Shown here piece by piece: positions 27,544-36,694 of a stretch of DNA of 64,000 nucleotides. The notes below the pieces were generated by a model. The model saw nothing but the letters and a program-made list of their open reading frames with translations. It made no database searches and was not told the DNA's origin. The stretch lies in contig NZ_NGFO01000002.1 in the NCBI RefSeq assembly GCF_002149015.1, forward strand, positions 1 through 64,000, written 5' to 3'. Position numbers and translations under genes: made by a program. Position 1 is the stretch's first letter, and the number at the start of each line of letters is the position of its first letter. The stretch comes from Gordonia lacunae. GTDB taxonomy: Bacteria > Actinomycetota > Actinomycetes > Mycobacteriales > Mycobacteriaceae.

Positions 27544-28332
27544 TCAGGTGAAATCGAGTGTGACGCTGCCCAATCCGGCGAAGTCGGCCACGAAGTGATC
27601 GCCCGACGAGATGTCGATGGCCCGCGTCGCGGTGCCCGGGAGGATCACGTCGCCCTTGCGCAGGCGCACCCCGAAGCCCTCGACCTTGCGCGCGAGCCAA
27701 CTCACGGCATTCAGCGGATGACCCAGCACCGCCGACGAGTTGCCCTTCGCGACGATCTCACCGTTGCGCGTCAGCGTCGCCTCGATGTCACCGGTGTCGA
27801 TCTCGGAGATCGGGACGCGTTGCTGACCGAGAATCCAGCCACACGACGACGCATTGTCGGCGATCGTGTCGCCGAGCGTGATCTTCCAGTCCTTGATCCG
27901 GGAGTCGATCAACTCGATCGAGGGCACCACCCAGGCCACCGCGTCGATCACATCCTCGTTGGTGCATCCCTCGCCCGGCAGGTCCTCGCCCAGGATGAAG
28001 CCGACCTCGACCTCGACGCGCGGAAAGCAGAGCTTCTTGGCATCGATCGGGGTGTGCTCGAAGTACTGCATGTCGTCGAGCAGATGGCCGTAGTCCGGTT
28101 CGTCGACGCCCATCATCTTCTGCATGGCCTCGGATGCCAGGCCGACCTTGTGCCCGGCGACCTTCGCCCCGGCGTCGAGCCGCTTGCGGATGTTGATCAG
28201 CTGGATCTCGTACGCATCGACCACATCGAGGTCGGGGTGGGCGTCGGTGGGGCGGTCGATGGCGGTCGCCGACGCCTCCGCCCGCGCCAGATCGGCCGCG
28301 ATCTGCTCACGAATCGACTGGTCAACCGCCAT
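27544..28332 (-). CDS. hsaE: HsaE, 2-hydroxy-alkadienoate hydratase
   Basis: 262 residues of the 2-keto-4-pentenoate hydratase/FAH family. Visible blocks are AGHKVGLAS (about 58-66), [13 protein letters not shown] with the metal-binding glutamates near 105-110, and [15 protein letters not shown] late in the protein. It hydrates 2-hydroxyhexa-2,4-dienoate, the HsaD product from ring A, to give the substrate of HsaF. The first gene of the operon, its start lies 70 bases from a perfect KstR box. Confidence 0.92.
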   Translation of the reverse strand: MAVDQSIREQIAADLARAEASATAIDRPTDAHPDLDVVDAYEIQLINIRKRLDAGAKVAGHKVGLASEAMQKMMGVDEPDYGHLLDDMQYFEHTPIDAKKLCFPRVEVEVGFILGEDLPGEGCTNEDVIDAVAWVVPSIELIDSRIKDWKITLGDTIADNASSCGWILGQQRVPISEIDTGDIEATLTRNGEIVAKGNSSAVLGHPLNAVSWLARKVEGFGVRLRKGDVILPGTATRAIDISSGDHFVADFAGLGSVTLDFT

Positions 28333-28402
28333 TTCGCCTCACTCTCGTACACCTGGGGGAACGCTCACCACCGTGGTGGTACCGAAGCGCATCACTCAAT
28401 TC

Positions 28403-28416
28403 TAGAACACGTTCTA
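28403..28416. promoter_or_regulatory. KstR operator before hsaE
   Basis: TAGAACACGTTCTA, a perfect TnnAACnnGTTnnA and a complete palindrome, 70 bases upstream of hsaE. Confidence 0.87.
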
Positions 28417-28500
28417 ATATTCCGGAATCCCGTTGCACCGGATCCGGGTCGACGTGACCATGCTGATTCCACTACGTCTGTGCGCTCCGTTGGCCGGAGA

Positions 28501-28515
28501 GTCCATTCAGCGGGA
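28501..28515. promoter_or_regulatory. TCCC-N7-GGGA-like site upstream of hsaE
   Basis: GTCCATTCAGCGGGA has one mismatch to the motif. A related palindrome, CTCC-GTTGGCC-GGAG, is at 28485-28499. Both are upstream of the KstR box, suggesting dual control of hsaE-hsaG-hsaF. Confidence 0.45.
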
Positions 28516-28530
28516 CCGTCACCGCCACGG

Positions 28531-29259
28531 TCAGACCGCCACCGAGCCCTCGGTTCCCATGTACGCGCGCTCGATTCGCCCCGGTTCGGCGAGCAGAGCC
28601 GACGCCGAATCGTCGATGAGCACGTTCCCGTGCACCACCACGGCCGCGGTGTCCGCCACACTCAGGGCGAGGTGTACATGCTGTTCGACGAGGACGACCG
28701 CCATCCCGGTGTCGGCGGCGAGGCGCCGGAGAACATCGAGGATCTCGTCGACGATCACCGGCGCGAGCCCCATGCTGAGCTCGTCGATGAGCAGGACCTT
28801 CGGCCGCTGGACGATGGCGCGGCCGATCGCGAGCATCTGCTGCTCACCACCGGACAGTCGCCCCGCGTCGATCTTCAGCCGTTTCTCGAGAGAGGGAAAG
28901 TACTCGATCACCTGGTCGACGGCCGCGGCCCGCCGACTGCGCTCCCGCACGGCCAGTCGGAGGTTCTGCACCGTCGACAGCTGCCGGAACAGCGCGCGAT
29001 CGTCCGGCACGAGCACCATCCCGGCACGAACCGCGTCACGCGGACGCCCGCCGGCGAGTGATGTCCCGTCGACCGCGACGTCACCGCCGAATCGCGGCAG
29101 CATCCCGGAGAGTGCCATCAGCAGCGTTGTCTTGCCCGCGCCATTCGGACCCAGCAGACATCTGATCTCGCCCGGCTCGACAGTCAGGTCGACATCCCGG
29201 ACGCACGGCCGCTGCTTGGTGTAGCCCGTCGTCAGTCCCTTACATTGCAGCGCGCTCAC
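28531..29259 (-). CDS. branched-chain-type ABC transporter ATPase (LivF-like)
   Basis: 242 residues, a complete ABC ATPase: Walker A GPNGAGKTT (about 37-45), the signature LSGGEQQML, Walker B VLLIDE and the switch histidine in VLVEQHVHLALSVAD. The last segment is the usual LivF-type ending. It pairs with the second ATPase domain fused to the permeases in the neighbouring gene, which it overlaps by four bases. The importer probably takes up a carboxylated or amphipathic compound; in this setting a steroid acid is possible, though amino acids cannot be excluded. Confidence 0.88.
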   Translation of the reverse strand: MSALQCKGLTTGYTKQRPCVRDVDLTVEPGEIRCLLGPNGAGKTTLLMALSGMLPRFGGDVAVDGTSLAGGRPRDAVRAGMVLVPDDRALFRQLSTVQNLRLAVRERSRRAAAVDQVIEYFPSLEKRLKIDAGRLSGGEQQMLAIGRAIVQRPKVLLIDELSMGLAPVIVDEILDVLRRLAADTGMAVVLVEQHVHLALSVADTAAVVVHGNVLIDDSASALLAEPGRIERAYMGTEGSVAV

Positions 29260-32072
29260 GACAGAACCTCCTGAGTGCTCGTGGTCTCGGTGACGGTGGA
29301 CTGGGTGGCGCTGTGCAGTTCCGGGATGACATCGGGGTCGACATCTGCGGCGCCGCTGGGCATCCCGAGGTAGGCACGGACAACGGCATCATCGGTGCGG
29401 ATCTGTTCGGGCGTTCCGGTCGCGATGACCTTGCCGAGGTCGAGAACCACGACGCGGTCGCAGATCGACAGGACGAGGTCCATGTCGTGGTCGACCATCA
29501 GGATCGAGGTCCCGGCGTTGCGGGCCATCCGCAGCCGTTCGCCCAGCCACCGGCTCTCCGCGGAGTCCAGCCCGGCGGCCGGCTCGTCGAGCAACGCGAC
29601 CCTCGGCGATGCCGCAAGCACTCGTGCCACCGACACCAGCTGGCGCCGGCCTTGGGAGAGGGTGGCGACCTCGGCGTCGGCCATCTCGTCGAGCCCGACC
29701 ATCTGCAGCACCTGTGAGACCCGATGGTCCACCGGCACATCCGACCGGGACCGGCTGGCGCCGACGGTGACGTTCTCGGCGACGGAGAGGTCGTCGTACA
29801 GCTCGACGTCCTGGAAACTCCGCCCCAAACCGTGCCGACTGCGGACGTGCGGGCGCAGCGTACTGATGTCGCGGCCACCGAGCATGACCGCGCCGGTGGA
29901 CGGCGCGAATCCGGTCACCGCATCGATGATCGTGGTCTTCCCGGCGCCGTTCGGTCCGATGAGTCCGACGATCTCGCCCGGATAGACCTCGAAGGACACG
30001 TCCTCGGCGGCGACCACCGCACCGTAGCGGACGCCGACACCGGCCACCGCCAGAACCGGATCGGTGCGGTCGATCGTCGGCGCCGCATCGCCGGAGGGCG
30101 CGGGACCTGCGGCAGCCGATGCCTCGCCTGCGGTCCGCCGCAGCGCGGGCAGCGCCGGCCAGGGGATGCGCGGCAACCGGCTCGCGATACCGTCCGGGTT
30201 GGCCATCACCGAGACGATCAGCAGGATTCCGCTGATCAGCGTGTAGTACTCGCCGATGTCGGCCGCCCGGTCGAGGACGATGTACAGCAGACCGCCCGGA
30301 GCCATCAGGCCGGCCAGGATTCCGCCGGTGATCGAGGTGATGCCGGCGATGTACATGACCGCGAACAGACTGATCCCCAGGAACACCGTGAACGACTCGG
30401 CGGTGGCGAGGGTCTGCTGGTAGCCGAGCAGGGAGCCGCCCAGGCCGGCGATGAACGCACCGATCCCGAAGGCGGCCAGCTTGGTTCGCGACACATCGAT
30501 GCCGGTGGCCGCCGCCGACCGCTCGTTGGCGCGGACGGCCAGCATGTCGGTCCCCAGTGTGCTGCGTCGCAGCCAGGCCACGCCGAGCCCGACGAGCACG
30601 AGCACGATCAGGCACAGGACGCCGAACGCGAGGCGCGGGTAGTTCTCCCCGGCGCCGATCCCCAGGTCGATCCCGAAGATCCGCGGAGTGTCGATGGGCG
30701 CGCCGGTGACCCCGCCGTTGAGCGAGGGATTCCGGAACCAGAACGCCTCCAGGAAGACCGCGAACGCCAGGGTCACGACCGTCAGCGGGAGACCCCGGAC
30801 GCGCAGGGCCGGCAGACCGACCACGACACCGAGCACGGTGGCGACGGCCGCCGCGACGATCGGCGCGAACGGGAACGGGATACCGAGGTGGGTGTTGAGG
30901 ACAGACAGCGAGTAGGCGCCCACGCCGGCGAGGGTCAACTGCGCCAGCGACACCTGCCCCGCATACCCGGTCACCACGACCTGGGACAGTGCGACCACGG
31001 CGAAGATGATGCTGGTGATCACGGCCGCCCGGTAGCTGCCGGTGGTCAACATCAAGGCGACGACGGCCACTGCGATGGAGACCAGTGCAGGGAAGAGGAT
31101 CCGCTCCGGACGGGGCGCCCGGCCCAGGGCCTGTCGCACCAACGCACCACGATCGGGGAGCGGCCGTCCTTTCACCACCAGGAAGCCGAGGATGAGGATG
31201 AGTGGGATCGCCTCGGAGAGGCCGGTTTTCGGAAGCCAATCGAAGGTGTTCTGCAGATTGGTCGCCTCGGACTGCAGGGCGCCGATCGCGATCCCGGCGA
31301 TCACGGTGAGCCAGATCGACGAGAAGTTGCCGACGAGCGTCGCGGCGAGCGCAGGCACGATGAACATCGTGTAGGCGACCGGATTCAGCGAGACCAGCGG
31401 GGCGATGAGAATGCCGCCGAGACCCGCCAGGACCGAGGACAGCGCCCAGTTGCTGAACGCGATCTTGTCCGGCGACAACCCGGTCAGGTAGGCGCCCTTC
31501 TCCGATTCTGCCGCCGCCTCGGTCGCGACGCCGAACCGGGTGTAGCGGAAGGCGAGGGTGGTGACGATCGCGAGACCGACGACGCAACCCGCGAGCCACA
31601 GGCGATCGGTCGGCGCGACGCTGTCGCCGATCGGGATCGTCTTCATCGGGAAGATCGGTTCCACCAACGGGATCTGGGTGCCTACGCGCTGGGCGATGAC
31701 CGCCTGCAGCACGATCATCAGCCCGATCGACGCCACCGCCTTGGCCACGACAGAGGCATTGCGCATGGGCCGGAAGATCAGCGCATAGCAGAGCACACCG
31801 AGAACAGCAGCGATCGCGAGGGCGATCGCCATGGCCGGGACCACCCCAAGCGGTCCACCGAGGTGGATCGACTTGGGGAGTCCCGGTATCGGGACCATCA
31901 GCTCCCCCGTCCTCAGCAGGACGTAGGTGTACGCGGTGTACAGCGCAACCGCGCCGGTCGCGAAGTTCACGACGCCGGAGCTCTTGAAGGTCATGACGAG
32001 CGCGAGCCCGATGGCCGCGTACACCGCCCCGTTGCCGAGGCCGAGCACGAGATAGGAGAGATGGTCAGTCAT
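29256..32072 (-). CDS. fused ABC importer: LivH-like and LivM-like permeases plus LivG-like ATPase
   Basis: 938 residues in one polypeptide. Residues 1 to about 300 are a LivH-type permease (GLGNGAVYAAIGLALVMTFK at the start), about 330-640 a LivM-type permease, and about 670-915 a LivG-type ATPase with Walker A GPNGAGKTT near 704, LSQGRRQLV and VALLDEPAAGLD. Normally these are three proteins. No frameshift or internal start is needed, so this is a true fusion that fixes the permease stoichiometry at 1:1. The binding protein is encoded just upstream and LivF downstream. Confidence 0.9.
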   Translation of the reverse strand: MTDHLSYLVLGLGNGAVYAAIGLALVMTFKSSGVVNFATGAVALYTAYTYVLLRTGELMVPIPGLPKSIHLGGPLGVVPAMAIALAIAAVLGVLCYALIFRPMRNASVVAKAVASIGLMIVLQAVIAQRVGTQIPLVEPIFPMKTIPIGDSVAPTDRLWLAGCVVGLAIVTTLAFRYTRFGVATEAAAESEKGAYLTGLSPDKIAFSNWALSSVLAGLGGILIAPLVSLNPVAYTMFIVPALAATLVGNFSSIWLTVIAGIAIGALQSEATNLQNTFDWLPKTGLSEAIPLILILGFLVVKGRPLPDRGALVRQALGRAPRPERILFPALVSIAVAVVALMLTTGSYRAAVITSIIFAVVALSQVVVTGYAGQVSLAQLTLAGVGAYSLSVLNTHLGIPFPFAPIVAAAVATVLGVVVGLPALRVRGLPLTVVTLAFAVFLEAFWFRNPSLNGGVTGAPIDTPRIFGIDLGIGAGENYPRLAFGVLCLIVLVLVGLGVAWLRRSTLGTDMLAVRANERSAAATGIDVSRTKLAAFGIGAFIAGLGGSLLGYQQTLATAESFTVFLGISLFAVMYIAGITSITGGILAGLMAPGGLLYIVLDRAADIGEYYTLISGILLIVSVMANPDGIASRLPRIPWPALPALRRTAGEASAAAGPAPSGDAAPTIDRTDPVLAVAGVGVRYGAVVAAEDVSFEVYPGEIVGLIGPNGAGKTTIIDAVTGFAPSTGAVMLGGRDISTLRPHVRSRHGLGRSFQDVELYDDLSVAENVTVGASRSRSDVPVDHRVSQVLQMVGLDEMADAEVATLSQGRRQLVSVARVLAASPRVALLDEPAAGLDSAESRWLGERLRMARNAGTSILMVDHDMDLVLSICDRVVVLDLGKVIATGTPEQIRTDDAVVRAYLGMPSGAADVDPDVIPELHSATQSTVTETTSTQEVLS

Positions 32073-32097
32073 GTCGTTTCCTCTTGTGCCGGAACGC

Positions 32098-33354
32098 TTA
32101 CGCGGCCGGCTTCTGTCCGGCGAGCTTCAGGTCGACCGGGACACCCTGATCGTTGATCGTGCCGTAGAGCATCTGGCTCGAGCAGAGGGACGGCATCTGC
32201 GGGAAGGCAGTTCCGTTGCAGGTGAATGTGATTCCGCCGCCGGCGGGCATCTCGATGTTCTTGCTCGTCTTCAGTGCATCGGCGATCGAGGCCGCGTCGA
32301 CATCACCTTGGATACCGTCGGCCGCGCGCACCAATCCGAGGAGCACCTGGTAGCCCGAGGAACCGGGGCCGGTGATCGACAGGTCGGGTGCGTACTGACC
32401 GAGGACGCTCCGGTACAGAACCGAATCCGGCTCGTCGGAGAGATAGTCGGTCGCGGTGACGCCGAGGTTGCCCTTGATCGAGTCGATGCCGATCACGTTG
32501 GTGACGTTCGGGTCGAGGCAGGTCGGGATCAAGATCTTCTTGACCGTCGGGTCCTGGGTCTGGACCGACTTGAGGACCGCGGCACAGGTCGCCGCGTCGG
32601 CCACGACGCTGATCCCGTCCGGCTTCTCCGACAGACCGGCCGAGACCATCGGAGTCGGGTCCGGCACGCCCAGCGGGATCGGCACGACGTTGAGATCGAT
32701 GCCCATTCCCTGGAAGATCGGACCGCCCATCTGACTGATCACGGTGCCGATGCCACCGCCGTCGCTGGCGAAGACGGTGACCTTTTTCAGGCCTTCGCTC
32801 TTCGCGGCGGTCGCCGTGGTGGTGAGCGATCCCGGCAGTCCGGCCGACAGCGCCGACACGCCCGGCGAGGTGAGCTCGGCGGCGGAGACGGCGTTGAGCG
32901 TCACGTACGGGATCTTGGCGCCGGTGATGATGGGGACGATCACCTGCCCCATGGACGTACCGGGCGAGAGCACCGCAGCGACACCCTGTTCCACGAGCTC
33001 GTTGGCACATTTGGTGGCCGACGTGGGCTCTTCCTGCTGCTTGCAGACGACCAGGTCGACCGGGTGCCCGGCCAGGCCGCCGCCGTTCTGGTTCACGTAT
33101 TCGACTGCCGCTTCCGCGCCCTGCCGGTACTCGGGCAGCGAGACCGCGGCACCGCCCTCGGCGGAGATGAAGCCGATCTTGACAGGCGTGCCGTCGGCCG
33201 GGTCGGCGGGCAGGGACGTCGTCGCCGCCGACGGTGCGCTGCTGCTCGAGGAATCGTCACTGCCGCATGCCGTCAGGCCGACCACGCTCACAACCGCGAG
33301 CGCGCTCAGGCCGGCCACGGCTCGCCGATGGCGAGTCAGTCCACCGAGTTTCAT
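32098..33354 (-). CDS. lipoprotein solute-binding subunit of the ABC importer
   Basis: 418 residues from the ATG at 33354 (GAAGGAG ahead). It has a lipoprotein signal peptide ending in the lipobox LTAC with Cys30 as lipid anchor, then a Ser-rich linker and a type I periplasmic-binding fold of the Leu/Ile/Val family (VKIGFISAEGGAAV, then VVCKQQEEP, then VAAVLSPGTSMG). It captures the substrate outside the membrane for the fused permease. The start of the operon is 144 bases downstream of a perfect TCCC-N7-GGGA site, so the importer is probably co-regulated with the second steroid cluster. Confidence 0.88.
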   Translation of the reverse strand: MKLGGLTRHRRAVAGLSALAVVSVVGLTACGSDDSSSSSAPSAATTSLPADPADGTPVKIGFISAEGGAAVSLPEYRQGAEAAVEYVNQNGGGLAGHPVDLVVCKQQEEPTSATKCANELVEQGVAAVLSPGTSMGQVIVPIITGAKIPYVTLNAVSAAELTSPGVSALSAGLPGSLTTTATAAKSEGLKKVTVFASDGGGIGTVISQMGGPIFQGMGIDLNVVPIPLGVPDPTPMVSAGLSEKPDGISVVADAATCAAVLKSVQTQDPTVKKILIPTCLDPNVTNVIGIDSIKGNLGVTATDYLSDEPDSVLYRSVLGQYAPDLSITGPGSSGYQVLLGLVRAADGIQGDVDAASIADALKTSKNIEMPAGGGITFTCNGTAFPQMPSLCSSQMLYGTINDQGVPVDLKLAGQKPAA

Positions 33355-33497
33355 AACAGGTACTCCTTCACAGAACTGCGAGGCCCGCGCATCGGACAGG
33401 ACATCCCACACATCGGCTCCCCCGCGTGATTCGCATCACCCTCCGGGTGCAAGCAGTGAATTATGTGCGCACGCGATGCCGATGCGAAGACAGCAGT

Positions 33498-33512
33498 TCC
33501 CGGTCACCGGGA
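33498..33512. promoter_or_regulatory. TCCC-N7-GGGA palindrome before the ABC importer
   Basis: TCCCGGTCACCGGGA, a perfect motif and self-complementary except for the central bases, 144 bases upstream of the binding-protein gene. Confidence 0.65.
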
Positions 33513-33565
33513 CATTCGTCGAGCTCTCCGCCCCGCATTCCCTGCGGCGCCCTGACCTGCACAGA

Positions 33566-33602
33566 AACCGCCCCGGGCCGCGGAGGACGGAGCGGGGCGG
33601 TT
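33566..33602. terminator. terminator after the 3-alpha-HSD-like gene
   Basis: AACCGCCCC and GGGGCGGTT form a 9-bp perfect stem. Read on the minus strand it is followed by TTTCTGT, as in an intrinsic terminator for the gene ending at 33629. Confidence 0.7.
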
Positions 33603-33628
33603 GGTGAGGCGAACGAAGGAGATCCGTG

Positions 33629-34498
33629 TCAGCGATACGGCGTGAATCCCCGGAACCGTCGGACGTAGCCGATCAGGTGCCGGATCGGCACCGCTCGCGG
33701 CCAGTCCTTCGCACGGAAGTACGCGTCCGAACCGCCGTCCACGAAGAGCACACTCCCGCAGAGGAATCGCGACGAGTCGGACAGCATGAACAGGACCCAG
33801 TCGGCGAGATGCCCGGCATCGCCGAATCCCCCGATGGGGACCGGGAAGCTTCGGATGGCCTTCGCCTCGGTCGGGGTCGCCAGCTGCTTCTCCAGCAGCG
33901 GGGTCAGGATCGCACCGGGCGCCAGCGCATTCAGCCGGATGCCGGCGCCCGCCCACTCACGGGACACGGCTGCGCGCCGCACCCAGTGACTGACCGCCAG
34001 CTTGGAGCCCGCATAGACGATGGGCGCGGCCTGCTTGCCGAAGATCCGCACCGACCGGCACACCTTGTCGATGTCCCGCTCGGCGAACGCCGCGAGGGTA
34101 CGCGAGGGCACCGCGGGGACGGTCGTGGTCGAGTTGCTGGAGAAAACCACCACCTTCGCCTCGTCGGCAGCGGCGAGGGCGGGCCGCCAGCCCTCCAACA
34201 GTTCCACGACGCCCAGATAGTTGACCTCGGCGATGAGTCGGAGCCGCTCCTTCCCCGGCGTCGGCCCCAGACCCGCGGCGAGAACCGCACCGTCGAGCCG
34301 TCCACCGGCTGCCGCAAGGACGTCGGCGATCGCCCTGTGCCGCCCGTCCGCGGTGGACAGGTCCGCGAGGACCTCGGCGTCGACGAGGTCGACGCCGATG
34401 ACCGTATGCCCCTGTGCGCGTAGCTTTTCTGTGACGGCACGGCCCATTCCCGACGCCGATCCGGTCACCACGTAACACTTCACCGCTCGTTCTCCCAT
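33629..34498 (-). CDS. 3-alpha-hydroxysteroid dehydrogenase-like SDR
   Basis: 289 residues from ATG 34498; a GTG at 34483 with GGGAG ahead is an equal alternative. The cofactor motif is TGSASGMG (12-19), with catalytic Ser121 and Tyr162-x3-Lys166. The stretch DAEVLADLSTADGRHRAIADVL and the AGLGP loop strongly recall the 3-alpha-HSD/carbonyl reductase of Comamonas (from memory). Such enzymes oxidise the 3-alpha-hydroxyl of reduced steroids and bile acids with NAD+. It diverges from a TetR gene that may control it. Confidence 0.75.
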   Translation of the reverse strand: MGERAVKCYVVTGSASGMGRAVTEKLRAQGHTVIGVDLVDAEVLADLSTADGRHRAIADVLAAAGGRLDGAVLAAGLGPTPGKERLRLIAEVNYLGVVELLEGWRPALAAADEAKVVVFSSNSTTTVPAVPSRTLAAFAERDIDKVCRSVRIFGKQAAPIVYAGSKLAVSHWVRRAAVSREWAGAGIRLNALAPGAILTPLLEKQLATPTEAKAIRSFPVPIGGFGDAGHLADWVLFMLSDSSRFLCGSVLFVDGGSDAYFRAKDWPRAVPIRHLIGYVRRFRGFTPYR

Positions 34499-34582
34499 CT
34501 CGCGCTCCGCTGTCTCGATGACGACGGCACCGCACTGCCGCCAATATTTGACACACTAGGACAAAAATGGTCTGCTCGATAG

Positions 34583-35221
34583 GTGTTACCCGTCGACGAT
34601 CCGCCCTCGCCACCCTCCCCGGGCCGCCGGCGCGGTCGCGGGCGGCCGTCGGTGATCGACTCCGGAGCCGTCGCGGAAGCTGCATTCCGCCTATGGCGTG
34701 AGAAGGGATTCGCCGACACGAGCTGGGCCGACCTGGCCGAGGCCACCGGGGTGAGCGCGCGAACGCTGCTGCGCCACTTCCCCACCAAGGCCGACATCGC
34801 CTGGATCGGCGTCGCGCACGCCACCGACCGGTTGCGAGATGCTCTCGAGAAAACTTCTGCTGCAGACTCCCTCGCCGATGCGATCCGCGCCGGCGTCGTC
34901 AGTTCGGTGTCGCATCACCCCCGCGTGCAGCGCGTCAATCCGGCCTGGTTACGGCTGATCGCCGACGAGCCAGAGCTCGTCGCGATGGCACCCCGCGCCT
35001 ATCGCCCCTGGATCGACGAGTTGGCTGCCTTCATCGGCCGGCGGGTGCCGCACGCTCCGCCCGCGATCTGCCGCGCACTGGCGTCGACATACCAGGCCGC
35101 CGCGTTCGCCGCTCTCACCGAATGGGCCGATTCCGGCGCGATCGGGGACTCCGCGGACGCGGTCGACGCGATGCTCGGCTGGATCGACATCCGGATCCCG
35201 GAAACCCCCACCCGCACCTGA
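34583..35221 (+). CDS. TetR-family regulator
   Basis: 212 residues from a GTG at 34583. The N-terminal DNA-binding domain is typical: AEAAFRLWREKGFADTSWADLAEATGVSARTLLRHFPTK at about 30-70, ending in the YYHF-like RHFPTKADI. The C-terminal ligand domain is helical and unassigned. A basic, Pro-rich stretch (SPGRRRGRGRPS) precedes the HTH. It is divergent from the 3-alpha-HSD-like gene across 84 bases that contain a TTGACA element (34548-34553), so it probably represses that gene and itself. Confidence 0.85.
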   Translation: MLPVDDPPSPPSPGRRRGRGRPSVIDSGAVAEAAFRLWREKGFADTSWADLAEATGVSARTLLRHFPTKADIAWIGVAHATDRLRDALEKTSAADSLADAIRAGVVSSVSHHPRVQRVNPAWLRLIADEPELVAMAPRAYRPWIDELAAFIGRRVPHAPPAICRALASTYQAAAFAALTEWADSGAIGDSADAVDAMLGWIDIRIPETPTRT

Positions 35222-35263
35222 GGTCCCATCTCACACGAGGCCACCCGGTCCACATCCCCCGTC

Positions 35264-35286
35264 ACAACCGGTCCGGCACCGGTTGT
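35264..35286. promoter_or_regulatory. 9-bp inverted repeat upstream of the OYE-like gene
   Basis: ACAACCGGT and ACCGGTTGT surround a 5-base centre. It lies 43 bases after the tetR stop and 67 before the OYE start. It could be an operator or a terminator hairpin; no T-run follows. Confidence 0.45.
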
Positions 35287-35353
35287 GCACGGTCCCCTGT
35301 CATCTCATCCGCAGTCCCGGCCCCGGCCCAGCCCACCGAATCAAGGAGTCCCG

Positions 35354-36562
35354 ATGCCCGACATCGCATCCCCCGTTCCCGCGACGACCACACCGAATCC
35401 ACTGGCACCGGCCCGACTGGGTCCGGTGTCGATGCGCAACCGCATCATCAAGTCGGCGACCTTCGAAGGTGTCACCCGCAATGCGCTGGTGACAGACGAA
35501 CTCGTCGACTTCCATGTGGCCGTCGGCACGGGCGGCGTCGGGATGACCACCGTCGCGTACCTCGCCGTCGCACCGGAAGGGCGCACCGAGCGCGATCAGA
35601 TCTACTGGCGGCCGGAGGCCCTGCCGGGTTTACGGCGGCTGACCGAGGCGGTGCACGCCACCGGCTCCAAGGTATCGGCCCAGATCGGGCACGCAGGGCC
35701 GGTGGCCAACTCGCGGTCCAACGGACTGCCATCCATCGCCCCGTCGGCCCGACCGAACCCGCTGGCGATGGGATTCGACCGTGCCGCCACCGAGGACGAC
35801 ATCGTCCGGGTCATCAAGGCGCACGGGGACGCCGCACGCATGGCGAAGGACGTCGGCTTCGACGCGATCGAGATCCATCTCGGCCACAACTACCTCGCGA
35901 GTTCTTTCCTCAGCCCGAACATCAACAGGCGCAGGGATTCGTGGGGTGGTTCGCTGTCCAATCGCGCGCAGTTCGCCCGCCGGATCGTCGCCGAGGTCGG
36001 CGACGCGGCCGCCGGAGAGGTCGCCGTCATCGCCAAGATGAACATGGCCGACGGCGTTCCGGGCGGGCTGTGGCTCGACGAATCACTCCGATTCGCCCAG
36101 ATGCTCGAGGCGGATGGACATCTCGACGCGATCGAATTGACCGGCGGATCGTCTCTGCTGGACCCGATGTATCTCTTCCGGGGCGACGTACCGATCCGAG
36201 CGATGGCCGAGACACAGTCGGGCATCGTCAAACTCGGCATGAAGATGTTCGGCCGCTTCGTCTTCAAGCAGTACCCCTATCAACCGCTCTACTTCCGCGA
36301 TCACGCGCGGCAGTTCCGCGAGGCACTGACCATGCCTCTCGTGCTCCTCGGCGGGGTCACCGATCATGACGGCATGACCACCGCGATGCGCGACGGCTTC
36401 GAGTACGTGGCCATGGCGCGCGCACTGTTGCGTGAGCCCGACCTGATCAACCGCATCCAGAAGGATCTGGCGACGACCTCGCTGTGCATCCACTGCAACC
36501 TGTGCACGGCGAGCATCTTCACCGGCACCAGATGTCCGCTGGTGGTCGACGCGAGGGCGTGA
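35354..36562 (+). CDS. OYE-family NADH:flavin oxidoreductase (single TIM-barrel, with Cys cluster)
   Basis: 402 residues from ATG 35354 (AAGGAGTCCCG ahead). FMN-barrel features are FEGVTRNALVTDELVDFH, QIGHAGPVANS, and EIHLGHNYLASSFLSP followed by WGGSLSNRAQFA. Near the C-terminus Cys378, 381, 384 and 394 match the 4Fe-4S ligands of 2,4-dienoyl-CoA reductase and BaiCD-type enzymes, but the FAD/NAD domain that normally follows is absent. It may reduce a C=C of an enone such as a 3-keto-4-ene steroid, with a separate electron donor. Upstream are a TetR gene and an inverted repeat. Confidence 0.8.
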   Translation: MPDIASPVPATTTPNPLAPARLGPVSMRNRIIKSATFEGVTRNALVTDELVDFHVAVGTGGVGMTTVAYLAVAPEGRTERDQIYWRPEALPGLRRLTEAVHATGSKVSAQIGHAGPVANSRSNGLPSIAPSARPNPLAMGFDRAATEDDIVRVIKAHGDAARMAKDVGFDAIEIHLGHNYLASSFLSPNINRRRDSWGGSLSNRAQFARRIVAEVGDAAAGEVAVIAKMNMADGVPGGLWLDESLRFAQMLEADGHLDAIELTGGSSLLDPMYLFRGDVPIRAMAETQSGIVKLGMKMFGRFVFKQYPYQPLYFRDHARQFREALTMPLVLLGGVTDHDGMTTAMRDGFEYVAMARALLREPDLINRIQKDLATTSLCIHCNLCTASIFTGTRCPLVVDARA

Positions 36563-36629
36563 ACCCGGCCGCAGCCGGCGTCGATTCTGTGCAGCACTTT
36601 CGTGAGCCGTTTCACATCGGCTACGCTCT

Positions 36630-36658
36630 GTGGCACAATTCCTAATAGAAATAGCCAC
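36630..36658. promoter_or_regulatory. palindrome before the first IclR gene
   Basis: GTGGC and GCCAC enclose an AT-rich near-palindrome, ATTCCTAATAGAAAT. It is 36 bases upstream of the iclR start, consistent with autoregulation. It differs from the TCCC-N7-GGGA motif. Confidence 0.5.
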
Positions 36659-36694
36659 GTCAGGGCGATGCAGCCCGGAAACAGGAGCGACGTT

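Noticed and set aside
29389-32156. Very long open frames in other frames of the fused ABC gene (736 and 810 codons)
   Set aside because: They are Arg/Gly/Asp-rich by-products of high GC content; the 938-codon frame has clear transporter motifs throughout.
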